This document shows positions 1-10,050 of a stretch of DNA of 64,000 nt, piece by piece. The notes beneath the pieces were generated by a model. The model searched no databases, had not been told where the DNA came from, and saw only the letters and a list, made by a program, of their open reading frames with translations. A program made the translations under genes and the position numbers. Every line of letters begins with the position of its first letter. Within the stretch, counting starts at the first letter, position 1. Source of the stretch: Knoxdaviesia capensis (lineage: Eukaryota > Ascomycota > Sordariomycetes > Microascales > Gondwanamycetaceae); NCBI GenBank assembly GCA_001510575.1, contig LNGK01000004.1, positions 3,346,667 through 3,410,666 of the forward strand, in the 5' to 3' direction.

Positions 1-140
1 TTCCAGTTTCATTTTGACACATGTGGTATCCAAGAAGAGAAACAGAAAGTCCCGGAAGCTACACTTTTTATGAAAACCCCAAACTCCGAAACACCAAGGC
101 GAAAAAGCAATCTAGAAGCCACCACACACCTCCAACATGA

Positions 141-2221
141 CTACTTCGCAAGAGCTGCATCCAGAGTCTTGCGCCACCGAGGGCCGAACCTCAACATCGA
201 CCAGATGGAGGTGAACCCGAACACGATCATGAAGACGCTCAGGATGGTGAACAGCCAGCCGAGGCCGATGCGGTCGATGGCGGGCTGGGCCACCACGGCC
301 CCGATCGACGAGCAGATGTTGCGGACAAAGTTGTTGAGAGCCACGCAGCTGGCGCTGCGCTTGGGAACGTACTCGGTGAGCGCAGTCGTTGCGGCCGACT
401 AGACAATGACGGGGGTTAGTCTTTTTCCCTTTTTTTTCTTCTTTTCGAAGGACCTTAGGGGACAAGATAGAGGGACTCACGAATACAAGCATTGAGCTGA
501 TGCCGAAAAACACCAGCGCCACCATGGGTGCCGCGGGGTGGACGCCGTACTGCGCCGTCCAGCCAAACACCAGCATCGCGACCGGATACACACCGGAGGC
601 AATCCACATGTTCTCGCGGAAGCGGTCCTCGGGGAGGAACACCAGCCGGCCACGCTCGTCGTAGCGCTCGGCGCGCTTGGCCTCGCGGTGCATGATATGG
701 TCGATCCAGCGGCCGGCAACAATCGACGATATGATGTAGCCGACCGACATGGGAATATAGGCCAGGCCGACCTCAGTTTCCGAGAAGTTGTACGGGGGGT
801 TGGCGAAGGCGGCCTGCACGGCGATGTTGAGGGCGAAAAGACAGCCGAAGGTCAGCGATGCGAACACCACGGTGATGCAGATTGCCGGGAAGCGCATGAG
901 TAGGATCACTTGCAGCGGGTCGACAAAGAATTCGCGGAGGAAGATCATGATGGTCTTGGCTCTCTCGCTGACTGATTCGTTTGTGCGGGTCTGGACCAGC
1001 GGTGTTCCGGTCGCCAGTCCACCCGCCGGTTTCTCGCCGGCGGTGGTGTCGGCCTCTACGGGAACAACCGGCTTGGCATTTTTCATCATGGAGTGCTGGC
1101 GGGTTTCCGGGAGCAGGAACAGAATTGCCATGAGGACTATGCCGCCGTAGATGGTTAGAAACCACATCGTTGACTGCCATCCGAACTTGTTGGCAAGCAC
1201 GCCGCCCAGGATAGGCGCGATAAGCGGGCCGATCAGGGGGCCTAGGTAGAAAAGGTTCATGGCCTTGCCGCGTTCGGAGACTGCCCAGATATCGGCAATG
1301 GTGCCGGCTCCGACCGACTGGACCGAGGCCGATGCGCCGCCGGAGAGCAGGCGCATGGCAATGAGCATGCCGATGGACTTGCTCACGGCGCTGAGAATGG
1401 AAAACACGATAAATAGACAGAAAGCGAGGATGTAGACGTTGCGCCGGCCGTATTTATCGGAGAAAGAAGCCCACCACAGCGGAAAGATGGCCATGGCTGT
1501 GGGGAGTGTGACTCGGTGTTAGTTTTCAATACCAGGGTTGTCCTTATAGTATTTCCGGTGGTAGGGGGGCCGGAGATAATATTCTGCGGAATGCACTTAC
1601 CCAGCATGTACATGGACACTGACAAGTTTGTCACAGTGGGTGTAGTGTGAAAATCTATCGTAAGCTGAGGAAGAGACGCTGTGCAGATTGATACGCATGT
1701 TAGTTGAAGATGTGCTGGTAAGATGTGTGACGAAGTGTTGACAGAAGAGGGAACTCACGATAGAGAATACCGGCGCCCATGGGCCCAACGGCACCAGCCA
1801 GGGCCACGATGGTGATAATGCACCACTTGGTCTTGTTTTGGTAGTGGTTCGGCTGGACTACCTCAGGTATCAAAGTCAGGAACGCAAACCAACCATGTCT
1901 TTCGGCCCGGGGCACAGGGATGGCTATCCGGGGTGCCGTGGAGGACGTGTCGGACATGGCGCGCGGCCGGTTGGCTTCCGGATCATCGGGGGCAGCGGGA
2001 TCGACGTCGTGGCAGGACGATATTACCGAGCTGTCGATGCTACCGCGGGAAATAGACTCCCGGGGCTCGCGGATGCTGACGGCCGGAGTTGGCTTGGTTG
2101 AGTCCTTGCCGTCGGCTCCGCCTGGGGTGTGGTTGCTGGACGGAACAGAGTCGGCGTTCCCGGTGCGCGCCGGTTCGATTTCGGGACGGGGAGAGGTCCC
2201 CGGGTTAGGTGCAGATGCCAT
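141..2221 (-). CDS. MFS drug:H+ antiporter, DHA1/QDR (Dtr1-like) family, four exons
   Basis: Probable plasma-membrane proton-coupled exporter of the 12-TM DHA1 group that includes yeast Qdr1-3 and Dtr1; substrate unknown. I infer exons 2221-1759, 1678-1601, 1496-481 and 398-141 (introns 80, 104 and 82 bp with GTGAGT/GTAAGT donors and CAG/TAG acceptors), giving 604 codons plus TAG. The junctions restore the family signature ILYPSLPQLTIDFHTTPTVT at the end of TM1, which supports the tiny second exon. About 128 N-terminal residues are Ser/Pro-rich and hydrophilic. SDKYGRR (about residues 193-199) is the loop 2-3 motif A. LGPLIGPLIAPILGG in TM5 is an antiporter motif C. A cytoplasmic loop (about 312-365) separates the two six-helix halves, and the second half carries an EAKRAERYDERGRL-type loop typical of QDR proteins. 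The gene diverges from PRO2. Family assignment is firm; naming a single orthologue is not possible from sequence alone. Confidence 0.93.
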
Positions 2222-2364
2222 GGCGTGGTATCATGAGGAATTCCGGACAAGAGTGAGGAGGTGTAGCTTAGATCGAGGAGAAAAAGCAGAAGAGCGGCCG
2301 AAAGAGGAAGAGGTTCAGGGCTGCCTATTTAAAGAGATAATCGAACACCGAACCGAGAAGGGAG

Positions 2365-2370
2365 TATATA
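2365..2370 (-). promoter_or_regulatory. TATA-like element upstream of the MFS gene
   Basis: A TATATA hexamer lies about 145 bp upstream of the MFS start codon. A second AT-rich TTTAAATA box is near 2326-2333, about 105 bp upstream. Either could place the transcription start for the minus-strand gene. Assignment rests only on sequence and spacing. Confidence 0.3.
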
Positions 2371-4161
2371 TGAACAGCAGGAGACGAGACGACACAAAAC
2401 GAAACAACCAAAATATTTCAAAGTGAAAAAGGTGGCATTTAGGATCATAAGATCCGTAGGTGACTCAAAGGAGGCGAGCCAGTTTCGACCAGACTGGGGG
2501 CTAAGGCACTCTTGTATGGTCAAGATCGTTTAGCTAAGTTTCAACAGTAAATCTGCTCACGGATTCTAAATGACTGGCGGGGAGAGAGAGGGGGACAACA
2601 ACACTATGGTGTTAGTGTGTGGGTGTCTGTGTAAGATTGTAGTAGGAAGGAGGCAGGCCCGGTGGTCAATGTATGAGCGGTCTGGTTTTGAAGATCGACA
2701 TCTTGGAAAATGATAATAACATAGAAAACAAGAAAGAAAAAAAAAGGAATTGGGTGTGGGTGGGTAGACGATTAAAACGCCGCGGCCGTTAGGAGTGAGC
2801 GGGATGTAATACGACCAAAAACTGGGCAGGGGATCCTCTTTTGCATGGGCTTTTGGGACACATTGGCACAATCAAGCTATCAATCCAACCTTGCATATTG
2901 TGGTCTTCGTTCCGGCATGTTGGTCGCCGGGGATCGGGTGGCCCTTTTCGCACAGGCCGTCTGAAGAGGAAGAGTGATGGGAGGCGCCGGTCTGTAAGTG
3001 CAGCGTTGAACCGTCTGACTATCTTCATATGAAGCCGGCAGTCGACGAACAAAACCAACGATCTCGATTCATTGAAGCCGAGATGACTCTGATAGCCGTG
3101 AACGACTGCAACGTCCTGAGTGAACAGCGAAGACCAGAGGAATGACTGGGGACCGTCGATGTGATCGTTGATGCCTTTTTTTCTTTTTTTTTCTCTTTTT
3201 TCCTGCGAGGTTCGTGCCGATGGAAGGCGAGGCTACCACACACACACACCCTTTTTGCGGCAAAAGGGGGGGCTCGGCTAGGGCCTCCACATAACCGACC
3301 AGAAAGCATCGGCATCGATGCAGGGCACTTGGGGAGGAAGCTAATTCCCGTTTGGGACCAGCCCCCGCCGGGGTGCTAAGGTACAACCCGTCCACAACGC
3401 CTTTTGACGCCCAGCCAGCCGCCATATTCCCCAGAGTTCGACATGTACTGTAGAGCAAGAGGAAAATGTCAAGCGGGAGCCCAGACGACTGGCGTTCTCG
3501 TTCTGGCCCGATCATAGACCATGACTGACTGTCTGTCATATATGGGCGTTCTGAGAGACGAAAAATCCAGGAGGGGCCAAGACCCCAAGTCGACTGAAGA
3601 GCCAACGGTGGGTTACCGCCACCGTCGTGCATTTTGTCGGCCGGGCCTCCCACGCTGGAATGACGCCCGCCAGGCCACCCGATATCGGCACACCACGGCC
3701 GTGTCTCTGCCTGCACTTGTGATCTTCATTTTCGTTCGCCGATTCCGCCCCGAGCCCTGAAGTCCGCTGGGACGAAAAATGCCGGACGCTCGTGTGACCT
3801 GCAGCTCGTCATTTGTGATTTTTTCCTCTCGGACACGGAAATATCGGGGCGATATCCGGCGACGTCGGCTGTGGTCCGGGTGAGACACGATGGCGGGTTG
3901 GACAAGCGAAGCTAGAACAGCGGCATGTGTGTTGTCGGGGCACAGTAACGCAGAAGAAATAAGAGGAAAGGGAGAATTTGGGGTAACCAGATGGCATACT
4001 GGGGAAGTTTGGAGATCGCAAATCCTTGCTGTGGATTATTCCCGGAGCTTATTTGCATGTAGTGACAGACGGATTTCGTGGGGAAGAAAAAGAGAAGGTT
4101 GAATTGAAGCGCGCGAAGGCCGAACTGGGTGGGTTTTTGCATCTTTAGGGTTTCGCGTTAT

Positions 4162-4288
4162 GGGTGTAACCGGTATAAGCTGCCTCCTTCCGCCTGATTC
4201 AGTGTCTGAGAGGTGGATATGCGTGTATCCGGTATAGGTCTTGTGCGGAATCAGTGTGTGTTGTGTGAAAAATGTGTGTAACCGGTAT
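4162..4288 (+). repeat. Three spaced copies of a GTGTAACCGGTAT-like motif
   Basis: Copies are at 4164-4176 (GTGTAACCGGTAT), 4223-4235 (GTGTATCCGGTAT) and 4276-4288 (GTGTAACCGGTAT), spaced 59 and 53 bp apart in the same orientation. The core AACCGGT resembles the AACCGGTT element bound by Grainyhead/CP2-type factors, which exist in filamentous fungi. The copies sit about 820-945 bp upstream of the PRO2 start. Binding by any factor is inference. Confidence 0.55.
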
Positions 4289-4754
4289 TGCCTGTTCTGC
4301 ATCCAAGACGGCAAGACCGTCTACATGCATAGATGGAAGGGGAAGGAGGTAGGCATAGCCAGCTGTGTCTATCACGGCGAAATTGAGCCCATATCTCTTC
4401 AGGAAGGAACCTCAGCATCACCAATTGAGTTTTGCTGTCCTCATCACTTTTCGTTATGAGACTCAATACGGTCTAGATTCCCAGTTCCTCTAGGGTTAAA
4501 CCCTCATACCACCTCACGCCTCATCACCCACCAAAGCCAAGAAGCATGCCAACCCATCAAGAGAAATTCTTGTAAACAGCTGATAATTTAGTAGGCTTAA
4601 TAGAGAGGTTTCTTCGCCGATTTGCCCTTATAGCTGTATTCATTTGTTGATATTCGCCCTGCTGGAACGGCCCAACTGTCACGCTATTGGCCAGGTGGGG
4701 TGATTTGCCTACAGCCAAAAAAAAAAAGAAAAAAGAAAAAAAAGAAAAAGCCAT

Positions 4755-4761
4755 TGAGTCA
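4755..4761 (+). promoter_or_regulatory. Gcn4/CPC1-type site TGAGTCA upstream of PRO2
   Basis: A perfect match to the TGASTCA element bound by the cross-pathway (general amino acid) control bZIP factor Gcn4/CPC1/CpcA. It lies about 350 bp upstream of the PRO2 start codon. The target gene is amino-acid biosynthetic, and a second site lies 177 bp closer, so a functional role is likely. Confidence 0.6.
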
Positions 4762-4931
4762 ACGACAAACCTCATTTTGCACCTCTCGAAATCCTCTCGA
4801 ACATAGACCACTTCAACCTCATATCCTTCCCACGATCACTCCCTCCTGGCACCTTCCATCCTAGAACTCCGACTTTTCGACAATCTGTTTACAAATCCTC
4901 AACACCATTCACCTCCGGCCCGCACCCCGTG

Positions 4932-4938
4932 TGACTCA
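4932..4938 (+). promoter_or_regulatory. Gcn4/CPC1-type site TGACTCA upstream of PRO2
   Basis: A second perfect TGASTCA element, about 170 bp upstream of the PRO2 ATG, in the usual distance range for cross-pathway control elements. With the site at 4755 it suggests induction of proline synthesis under amino-acid starvation. Confidence 0.65.
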
Positions 4939-5087
4939 CCCCGCCTCACCCGGCCCTGACCTCCGATATCGCGGCACAAAAAGCCGACGATCCTCCCACC
5001 CCAACCTACACAACCACCACCTCCTGACCACCAGCCTCTTCCGCCCCGGCTCCGAAACCTCGCCCGCTCCGACCACCCGATCCGTAT

Positions 5088-5103
5088 ACACACACACACA
5101 CAC
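5088..5103 (+). repeat. (AC)8 microsatellite abutting the PRO2 start codon
   Basis: Eight AC dinucleotides end five bases before the ATG at 5109, so they almost certainly lie in the mRNA leader. Length changes here would alter the 5' UTR but not the protein. Confidence 0.9.
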
Positions 5104-5108
5104 CCACA

Positions 5109-6464
5109 ATGTCGCTCACAAACGCCACCCCCCTCGAAGCCGCAACCGCCGCGAAAGCGGCCGCCCTGACCCTCGCCAACCTGCCGGTCGCCACGCGCAA
5201 CGCGGCCCTCACGTGCATCCACAGCGCGCTGATCGCCGCGCGCCCCGAGATCCTCGCCGCGAACGCCCGCGACCTGGCGCTCGCGCGCGCGGCGGCCGCC
5301 GGCTCGCTGCCGGCCAGCCTGGTGTCGCGGCTCGACCTGGGCCGGCCGGGCAAGTTCGACGACATGCTGCAGGGCATTCTCGACGTGCGCGGGCTGGCCG
5401 ACCCCGCCGGGCGCGTCACGCTGCGCACGCAGCTCGACGCCGGGCTGGCGCTCGAGCGCGTCACCTGCCCGATCGGCGTGCTGCTGATCATCTTCGAGGC
5501 GCGGCCCGAGGTGATCGCGAACATTGCGTCGCTGGCGATCAAGTCGGGCAACGCGGCGATTCTGAAGGGCGGGAAGGAGTCGACGGCGTCGTTTGTGGCC
5601 ATCTCGCAGGCCATTGGCGCGGGGCTGGCGGCGGCGGCGGCCGACGCCGCGGCCGCCGGCGCGGTCGCGGTGCCGCCGGCGGCCATCCAGCTGGTCACCA
5701 CGCGCGACGCCATCCCCGCGCTGCTGGCGCTCGACCGCCACATCGACCTGGTGATCCCGCGCGGCGGGAACGAGCTGGTGCGCTACGTCAAGTCGGCGAC
5801 GCGCATCCCCGTGCTGGGCCACGCCGACGGCATCTGCGCCGCCTTCCTCGCCGCCGACGCCGACCCCGCGCTGGCCACGCGCGTCGTGGTCGACGCCAAG
5901 ACCAACTACCCCGCTGCCTGCAACGCCGTCGAGTCCCTGCTCGTGCAGGACGCCGCCCTGGCGACTGTGTTCCCCGCCGTCGCCTCCGCCCTGCTGGCCG
6001 CCGGCGTCGAGCTGCGCTGCGACCCCGCAAGCCTGGCCGCGCTGCCCGCGGACACCCCCGGCGTCGTGCCCGCGACCGATGCCGACTACGACACCGAGTT
6101 CCTGGCCCTCACGCTCGCCGTCAAGACCGTGCCCGGCGCCGACGCCGCCATCGCCCACATCAACGCCCACAGCTCGCACCACACCGACATCATCCTGACG
6201 TCCGACGCGGCCGTGGCCGAGGCGTTCATGAACGCCGTCGACTCGGCCAACGTGTACTGGAACGCCTCGTCGCGCATGGCGGACGGCATGCGCTACGGCT
6301 TCGGCACCGAGGTCGGCATCAGCACGAACAAGATCCACTCGCGCGGGCCGGTTGGCCTCGAAGGCCTCATGATCTACAAGTACAAGATCCGCGGATCCGG
6401 CCAGGTTGCTGGCGACTATGGCGCCGGTAAGCGCCAGTTCCAGCACCTGTCGCTTCCCCTGTAG
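5109..6464 (+). CDS. pro2: Glutamate-5-semialdehyde dehydrogenase (gamma-glutamyl phosphate reductase)
   Basis: Catalyses NADPH-dependent reduction of gamma-glutamyl phosphate to glutamate-5-semialdehyde, the second step of proline synthesis from glutamate. The single exon encodes 451 residues, close to the yeast Pro2 and bacterial ProA length. Family blocks are in order: CPIGVLLIIFEARPEV (about 121-136), IKSGNAAILKGGKES, IPRGGNELVRYV, RIPVLGHADGICAAF, then TNYPAACNAVESLLV with the predicted catalytic Cys at residue 271, and a C-terminal RGPVGLEGLMIYKYKIRG block. The start sits in a good context (CACAATGTC) just after a CA repeat. Codons are extremely rich in G/C at third positions, above the surrounding DNA, as in highly expressed genes of many GC-rich ascomycetes. 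Two TGASTCA sites upstream point to cross-pathway control. An AATAAA at 6665-6670 is a possible polyadenylation signal. Assignment is secure. Confidence 0.97.
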   Translation: MSLTNATPLEAATAAKAAALTLANLPVATRNAALTCIHSALIAARPEILAANARDLALARAAAAGSLPASLVSRLDLGRPGKFDDMLQGILDVRGLADPAGRVTLRTQLDAGLALERVTCPIGVLLIIFEARPEVIANIASLAIKSGNAAILKGGKESTASFVAISQAIGAGLAAAAADAAAAGAVAVPPAAIQLVTTRDAIPALLALDRHIDLVIPRGGNELVRYVKSATRIPVLGHADGICAAFLAADADPALATRVVVDAKTNYPAACNAVESLLVQDAALATVFPAVASALLAAGVELRCDPASLAALPADTPGVVPATDADYDTEFLALTLAVKTVPGADAAIAHINAHSSHHTDIILTSDAAVAEAFMNAVDSANVYWNASSRMADGMRYGFGTEVGISTNKIHSRGPVGLEGLMIYKYKIRGSGQVAGDYGAGKRQFQHLSLPL

Positions 6465-7077
6465 CAGCCCGATATACTGTCCAACGAGACTCGACTGTCG
6501 CCGATTACCTGTCACCTTACTTTTATGTATACGGGATAGCTGTGAACGGCCATGAGGAACCAAAAAGTTTTGCTAGTACTTGATATCATACATCCTGTTT
6601 TAAAATATACACCGCCATGTTTATGCATTTACATGCTTTTCTGTGCCTTCACCACTACTACCCCAATAAAGAAAAGAGATACACACACATGAGCACGCTG
6701 CAAGAAACCAATGCGGAATGATCTAGACCAAAGCATATATGCGCAGCACCATGTCAGACACGAGAACGCTGGCAAGTACATCTGAAACAGAAAACAGCAC
6801 AATTCACATTCCAGTCGTAACTGATATAAGAGAAAAAGAAACAACACCCTAACCCGCCTCAATCCCTAAGAAAACAGGCCCCGACACAAAACGGGGAAAA
6901 AACAAACAAAAAACAAAAACACAAATAGAGGGGTATGAGCGATCTGGCCTCCTCTGCTCTTCATCATGAAATTTGAAAACGAAAACCACAACACACAAAA
7001 ACGAACCCCATGGAGAAAAAAAACAAGCAAAACCCAGTAGTAGTAGTAGACATTAATGTAAGAAACTCATAGCGGCT
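6465..7077. other. Convergent intergenic region (two 3' UTRs)
   Basis: This 613-bp A-rich stretch lies between the stops of PRO2 (plus) and the coiled-coil gene (minus), so it should hold both 3' UTRs. AATAAA occurs at 6665-6670 on the plus strand. No further gene is visible; frames through it are short and low complexity. Confidence 0.7.
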
Positions 7078-9942
7078 TTACGAATCACCCCCCGAACGGC
7101 CACGGTGGCTACCCATGCGCTCGATCGAGTTCATGATACCGCTGCGCGAAGACGCCGCCCCCATGCGCGGCATCATCGGCCCGCCGCCATTCGAAGATCC
7201 CGTGCTACGGGTCCGCTCGTGCTGCGACGCCGCACCGAACGCCCCGCGGGCGGCCGAGCCGGGCGCGCGGAGGCCCGAGGCCCGGGGAGCCGCCACGCGG
7301 CTCGACACCGGCGTGCGCATTCCCATGGAGGGCTGTCCCGCCGACGACGAGGACGAGTTCGACGACGTCGACGAGGCAGACGAGCGGTTCGACTGCGACG
7401 ACGCCGAGCCGGCCATCGACACGGGCCGCGGCGGCGGATCGGCCGGCATGATGGGGCCGTTGTGGAACTGTTGCTTGGCCGGCTGCGCAGCGGGCGTGGG
7501 GGCCACAAAGGTTTGCATGGCCATCATCTCCTCGGCCAGCTGCACCAGCTCGCCCTTCTCGACGCGCTCCCGCTCCAGCAGGCTGCGCAGCTCTTCGTTG
7601 TCGTCGTTGACGGTGCGGATGACAGCCTCGAGGCGGTTGACTTCGGCCTCGAGCTGGCGGATGGCGGCCGAATGGTGGGCCTCGCGCTCGCGGTCGCGAC
7701 GGCGCCGCTCGTCGGCCACGGCCGGGTCCTCGCCGCCAGCAAGCATCTGGTGGTGAAGCATGAGCGAGGCGGCCGAGTCGAGACGGGTGAGGGTGGCATC
7801 CCGGCCCACGCGCAGGCGGTCGTTCTCCTCGGTGAGCTCGCGCACGTGGCGCTCCAGCTCCAGCACCTTCTTCTCCCACCGGCTCTCGTAGCTCTTCTTC
7901 AGCGCAGCCACCTTGGTCTCGTGCTTGGTCTTGTACAGAGCATGCAGCTCGCGGGCCACACGCTCAACGGCGATCTCGATGTCCCGGGAGGTGGTGACCA
8001 CCGAGTTGGCGGCAATTTCCGACGGCGACGCGGCGCCACCGTTGGCACGGGCGCGATCGGCTGCGGCATCGCTCGAGGACTTACCGGCGCGCATGCCCGC
8101 CATCTTGCTCTCGGCCTCTTGGGCCATCATCTCGGCAGCCTCGCGGCGCTTCTCGCTCTCATCAAGCTTCATCTCCAGCTCCTCGCGCTCGCGTTGGCCG
8201 ACCATGATCTCGTCCTTGACCCGACGCAGAACGGTCTCCATCTCGCGACCGCGACGCTCCCAGCCGTCACGCTCGGCCACAGCATGCTCACGAGAGACAC
8301 GCTCCTCGCTGACCTGCTCCATGCACTCTCCCACGCGCTTTTCAGCATCGCCAATGGCAGTCTTCAGGGACAGCACTTCGGCCTCTTTGCCGCTCAGGGA
8401 CGCTTTCAGACTGCTGATCTGGGACAAGAACTGGGACTTGAGACTCTCCAGTTCACGGGGGGTTACCGAAGGGACGCTGCGAGGAGTTGGCATGGGGGGG
8501 ATTTCGAAGTCGAGGAGGCTGGGACCGGCACCGTTAGCAGGGCGGGACGGGGTTGCAGAAATGAGGCCGTCTTCGGTGATGTCGGGCATGCCTCGCGATC
8601 CAGGGCCGAGTTTCGAACGTTGCGCGGGAGTGTGCTGCGGGTAGCGTAATTGATCGGTGAAGTCGAGGAGCAGGTTTGTCGTGTTTCCAGAGTCCTGGCC
8701 GTGCATTGGTGTTGACTGCACGTACATGGAGGTCGGGCGGCCAGAGCGCATGGGCGACGAGTTCAGGTCGGGGCGGCCACGGGAAGCAGCCGGGGCGAGC
8801 TTAGCGGGGCTGTCCATGCCATTCAATCTCGACATCATGGTCATGTTGGGGACGGCGGAGAAGCTGCTCAGGGTGCTGACCATGGTGTCGTCAGCCGCGG
8901 CAAAGTGGTCCTCCTCGTCAATGCCGGCAAGATACTCGTCGCTTCCCGACATGAGCTTCTTTGCCTCGCGGTCGTCTTCCTCGTCTAGGATCTGGATGGC
9001 GCGCTTGAGGCCATCATTTTGCATGAGGCACTCGTCCAGGCTCATATGGCGCGAAGTGGCGGGAGAGGCTGCGGGCAGAGTAGGGGTGGTGGTGGGGGAG
9101 TCGCTGGCGGCGGGGGAGGCAGTTCCTGAAGCGCTGCCCATGGTGGTGGTTGTAGACGTAACGGTCACAGTGGTCGAGGCGCCATTTGCGCCGGCAGCCG
9201 CAGCAGACGCGGTCGAGGTTGCAGATCCGCCCGAGGGCACGCGTTGCGAATCGAGATGGGTGCTGACACGGACGGGGAAGCGAGCCACAGCCTTTCTAGG
9301 GCTGCGCATGGAGGCGGCCTTGTCGGGGGAAGCAGTGGGTTGGTTGGCTGGAGGAGCAAACGTGCCATTGGGGGGAATGGTGGCATTGACGCTGGTGGCG
9401 TTCAGGGCCGGAGCCATGGGGCGGTTCTCGCTCAGCAGGCGGAGGGGCGAGAGTTCGGCGCCGGACAGGATTCTCGAGTTCCGCGAAGCCGAGGGTCTGA
9501 AGGGTTTGACGGCCGACATGACGGCGGGAGCGACGGCCTGGCCGTTGACGCTGTCGGGGCTGGCCATGGCGATGGGGGAAGAGTAGGAAGCGGGGGAGTG
9601 TGCGGAATCGAAGCCGTCGACGCTGGAGGCCGAGACGGAGCGGCGGGGGGTCGAGTGGGCGGGAGCGGTGTTCTCGTCGGCCATGATGGAGGATATGAAG
9701 GGGGAGCTGTCTAGAAGAGTTGTGGCGTTGGATGCATCACAGGGCGAGGAAAACTTCACAGGGCTCGAGTCGACGTTGGAGGGTGGAATGTGGGCGGCAA
9801 GGAATGGCGGTAGACCAGCAACAGAGCAGGGAGGCGAAGCAGAAGGAAGTGCGTCAGCCACGGCGGTTGAAGATGGCAGAGTGGTGGAAGAAGTAACAAT
9901 ATTCAGGGACGATTCGGAGGCTGGCGTAAGGGGACCAGGCAT
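7078..9942 (-). CDS. Coiled-coil protein, probable fungal TACC (Alp7/TacA-type) spindle-pole/microtubule protein
   Basis: A single exon of 954 residues if the ATG at 9942 is used. The frame stays open another 69 codons upstream, but that part is a Phe/Ser run read from a pyrimidine-rich promoter tract, so I reject it. Residues 1-490 are disordered and Ser/Thr/Pro-rich with many SP/TP sites (STPRR, SPRKA, SSPMR), plausible CDK targets. A short acidic block (SLDECLMQNDGLKRAIQILD) lies near 320. A long coiled coil spans about 494-805. Within it ELHALYKTKHETKVAALKKS (about 664-683) followed by WEKKVLELERHV resembles the fungal TACC domain. Residues 805-954 are Ser-rich and basic. Fungal TACC proteins recruit the XMAP215-type polymerase to spindle poles and microtubule ends; that role is inferred here from the domain resemblance. 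The gene converges with PRO2. A generic coiled-coil protein is the main alternative. Confidence 0.72.
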   Translation of the reverse strand: MPGPLTPASESSLNIVTSSTTLPSSTAVADALPSASPPCSVAGLPPFLAAHIPPSNVDSSPVKFSSPCDASNATTLLDSSPFISSIMADENTAPAHSTPRRSVSASSVDGFDSAHSPASYSSPIAMASPDSVNGQAVAPAVMSAVKPFRPSASRNSRILSGAELSPLRLLSENRPMAPALNATSVNATIPPNGTFAPPANQPTASPDKAASMRSPRKAVARFPVRVSTHLDSQRVPSGGSATSTASAAAAGANGASTTVTVTSTTTTMGSASGTASPAASDSPTTTPTLPAASPATSRHMSLDECLMQNDGLKRAIQILDEEDDREAKKLMSGSDEYLAGIDEEDHFAAADDTMVSTLSSFSAVPNMTMMSRLNGMDSPAKLAPAASRGRPDLNSSPMRSGRPTSMYVQSTPMHGQDSGNTTNLLLDFTDQLRYPQHTPAQRSKLGPGSRGMPDITEDGLISATPSRPANGAGPSLLDFEIPPMPTPRSVPSVTPRELESLKSQFLSQISSLKASLSGKEAEVLSLKTAIGDAEKRVGECMEQVSEERVSREHAVAERDGWERRGREMETVLRRVKDEIMVGQREREELEMKLDESEKRREAAEMMAQEAESKMAGMRAGKSSSDAAADRARANGGAASPSEIAANSVVTTSRDIEIAVERVARELHALYKTKHETKVAALKKSYESRWEKKVLELERHVRELTEENDRLRVGRDATLTRLDSAASLMLHHQMLAGGEDPAVADERRRRDREREAHHSAAIRQLEAEVNRLEAVIRTVNDDNEELRSLLERERVEKGELVQLAEEMMAMQTFVAPTPAAQPAKQQFHNGPIMPADPPPRPVSMAGSASSQSNRSSASSTSSNSSSSSAGQPSMGMRTPVSSRVAAPRASGLRAPGSAARGAFGAASQHERTRSTGSSNGGGPMMPRMGAASSRSGIMNSIERMGSHRGRSGGDS

Positions 9943-9971
9943 ATTCTGAAGCCAACTAAAGACCAGTCGTG

Positions 9972-10050
9972 GTAGGAGAAAAAAAAGGGAAAAGAAAGAT
10001 AAGAAAAGGAAAAGGAAAAAGAAAAAGAAAAAAAAAAAGGAGGAGAGAAA
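9972..10050 (-). promoter_or_regulatory. Pyrimidine-rich (CT) tract upstream of the coiled-coil gene
   Basis: The plus strand is almost pure A/G, so the coding strand reads as a long T/C tract about 30-110 bp before the start codon at 9942. Such CT tracts are common just upstream of transcription starts in filamentous fungi. The region 10051-10519 beyond it holds no recognisable gene. Confidence 0.5.

Larger units (their letters stand above)
2222..5108. other. Divergent intergenic region between the MFS gene and PRO2; no gene seen
   Basis: This 2.9-kb stretch separates two divergently transcribed genes. Open frames on both strands are short or lack any recognisable domain, including a 215-codon frame on the minus strand at 3069-3716 that is low complexity and antisense-like. 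It holds a TGACTCA heptamer at 2461-2467, a short CA run near 3238, three spaced copies of a GTGTAACCGGTAT-like motif (4162-4288), an A/G-rich tract near 4712-4750, and two Gcn4-type sites close to PRO2. Confidence 0.7.

Noticed and set aside
2461..2467. TGACTCA heptamer as a control site for the MFS gene
   Set aside because: A single heptamer about 240 bp upstream of a transporter gene is weak evidence; heptamers occur by chance at this rate.
4899..6563. 554-codon minus-strand frame antisense to PRO2
   Set aside because: A shadow frame of a very GC-rich gene; the plus-strand reading carries every Pro2 family motif.
7105..8649. 514-codon plus-strand frame antisense to the coiled-coil gene
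   Set aside because: Shadow of the GC-rich coding strand; Arg/His/Leu-rich without any domain.
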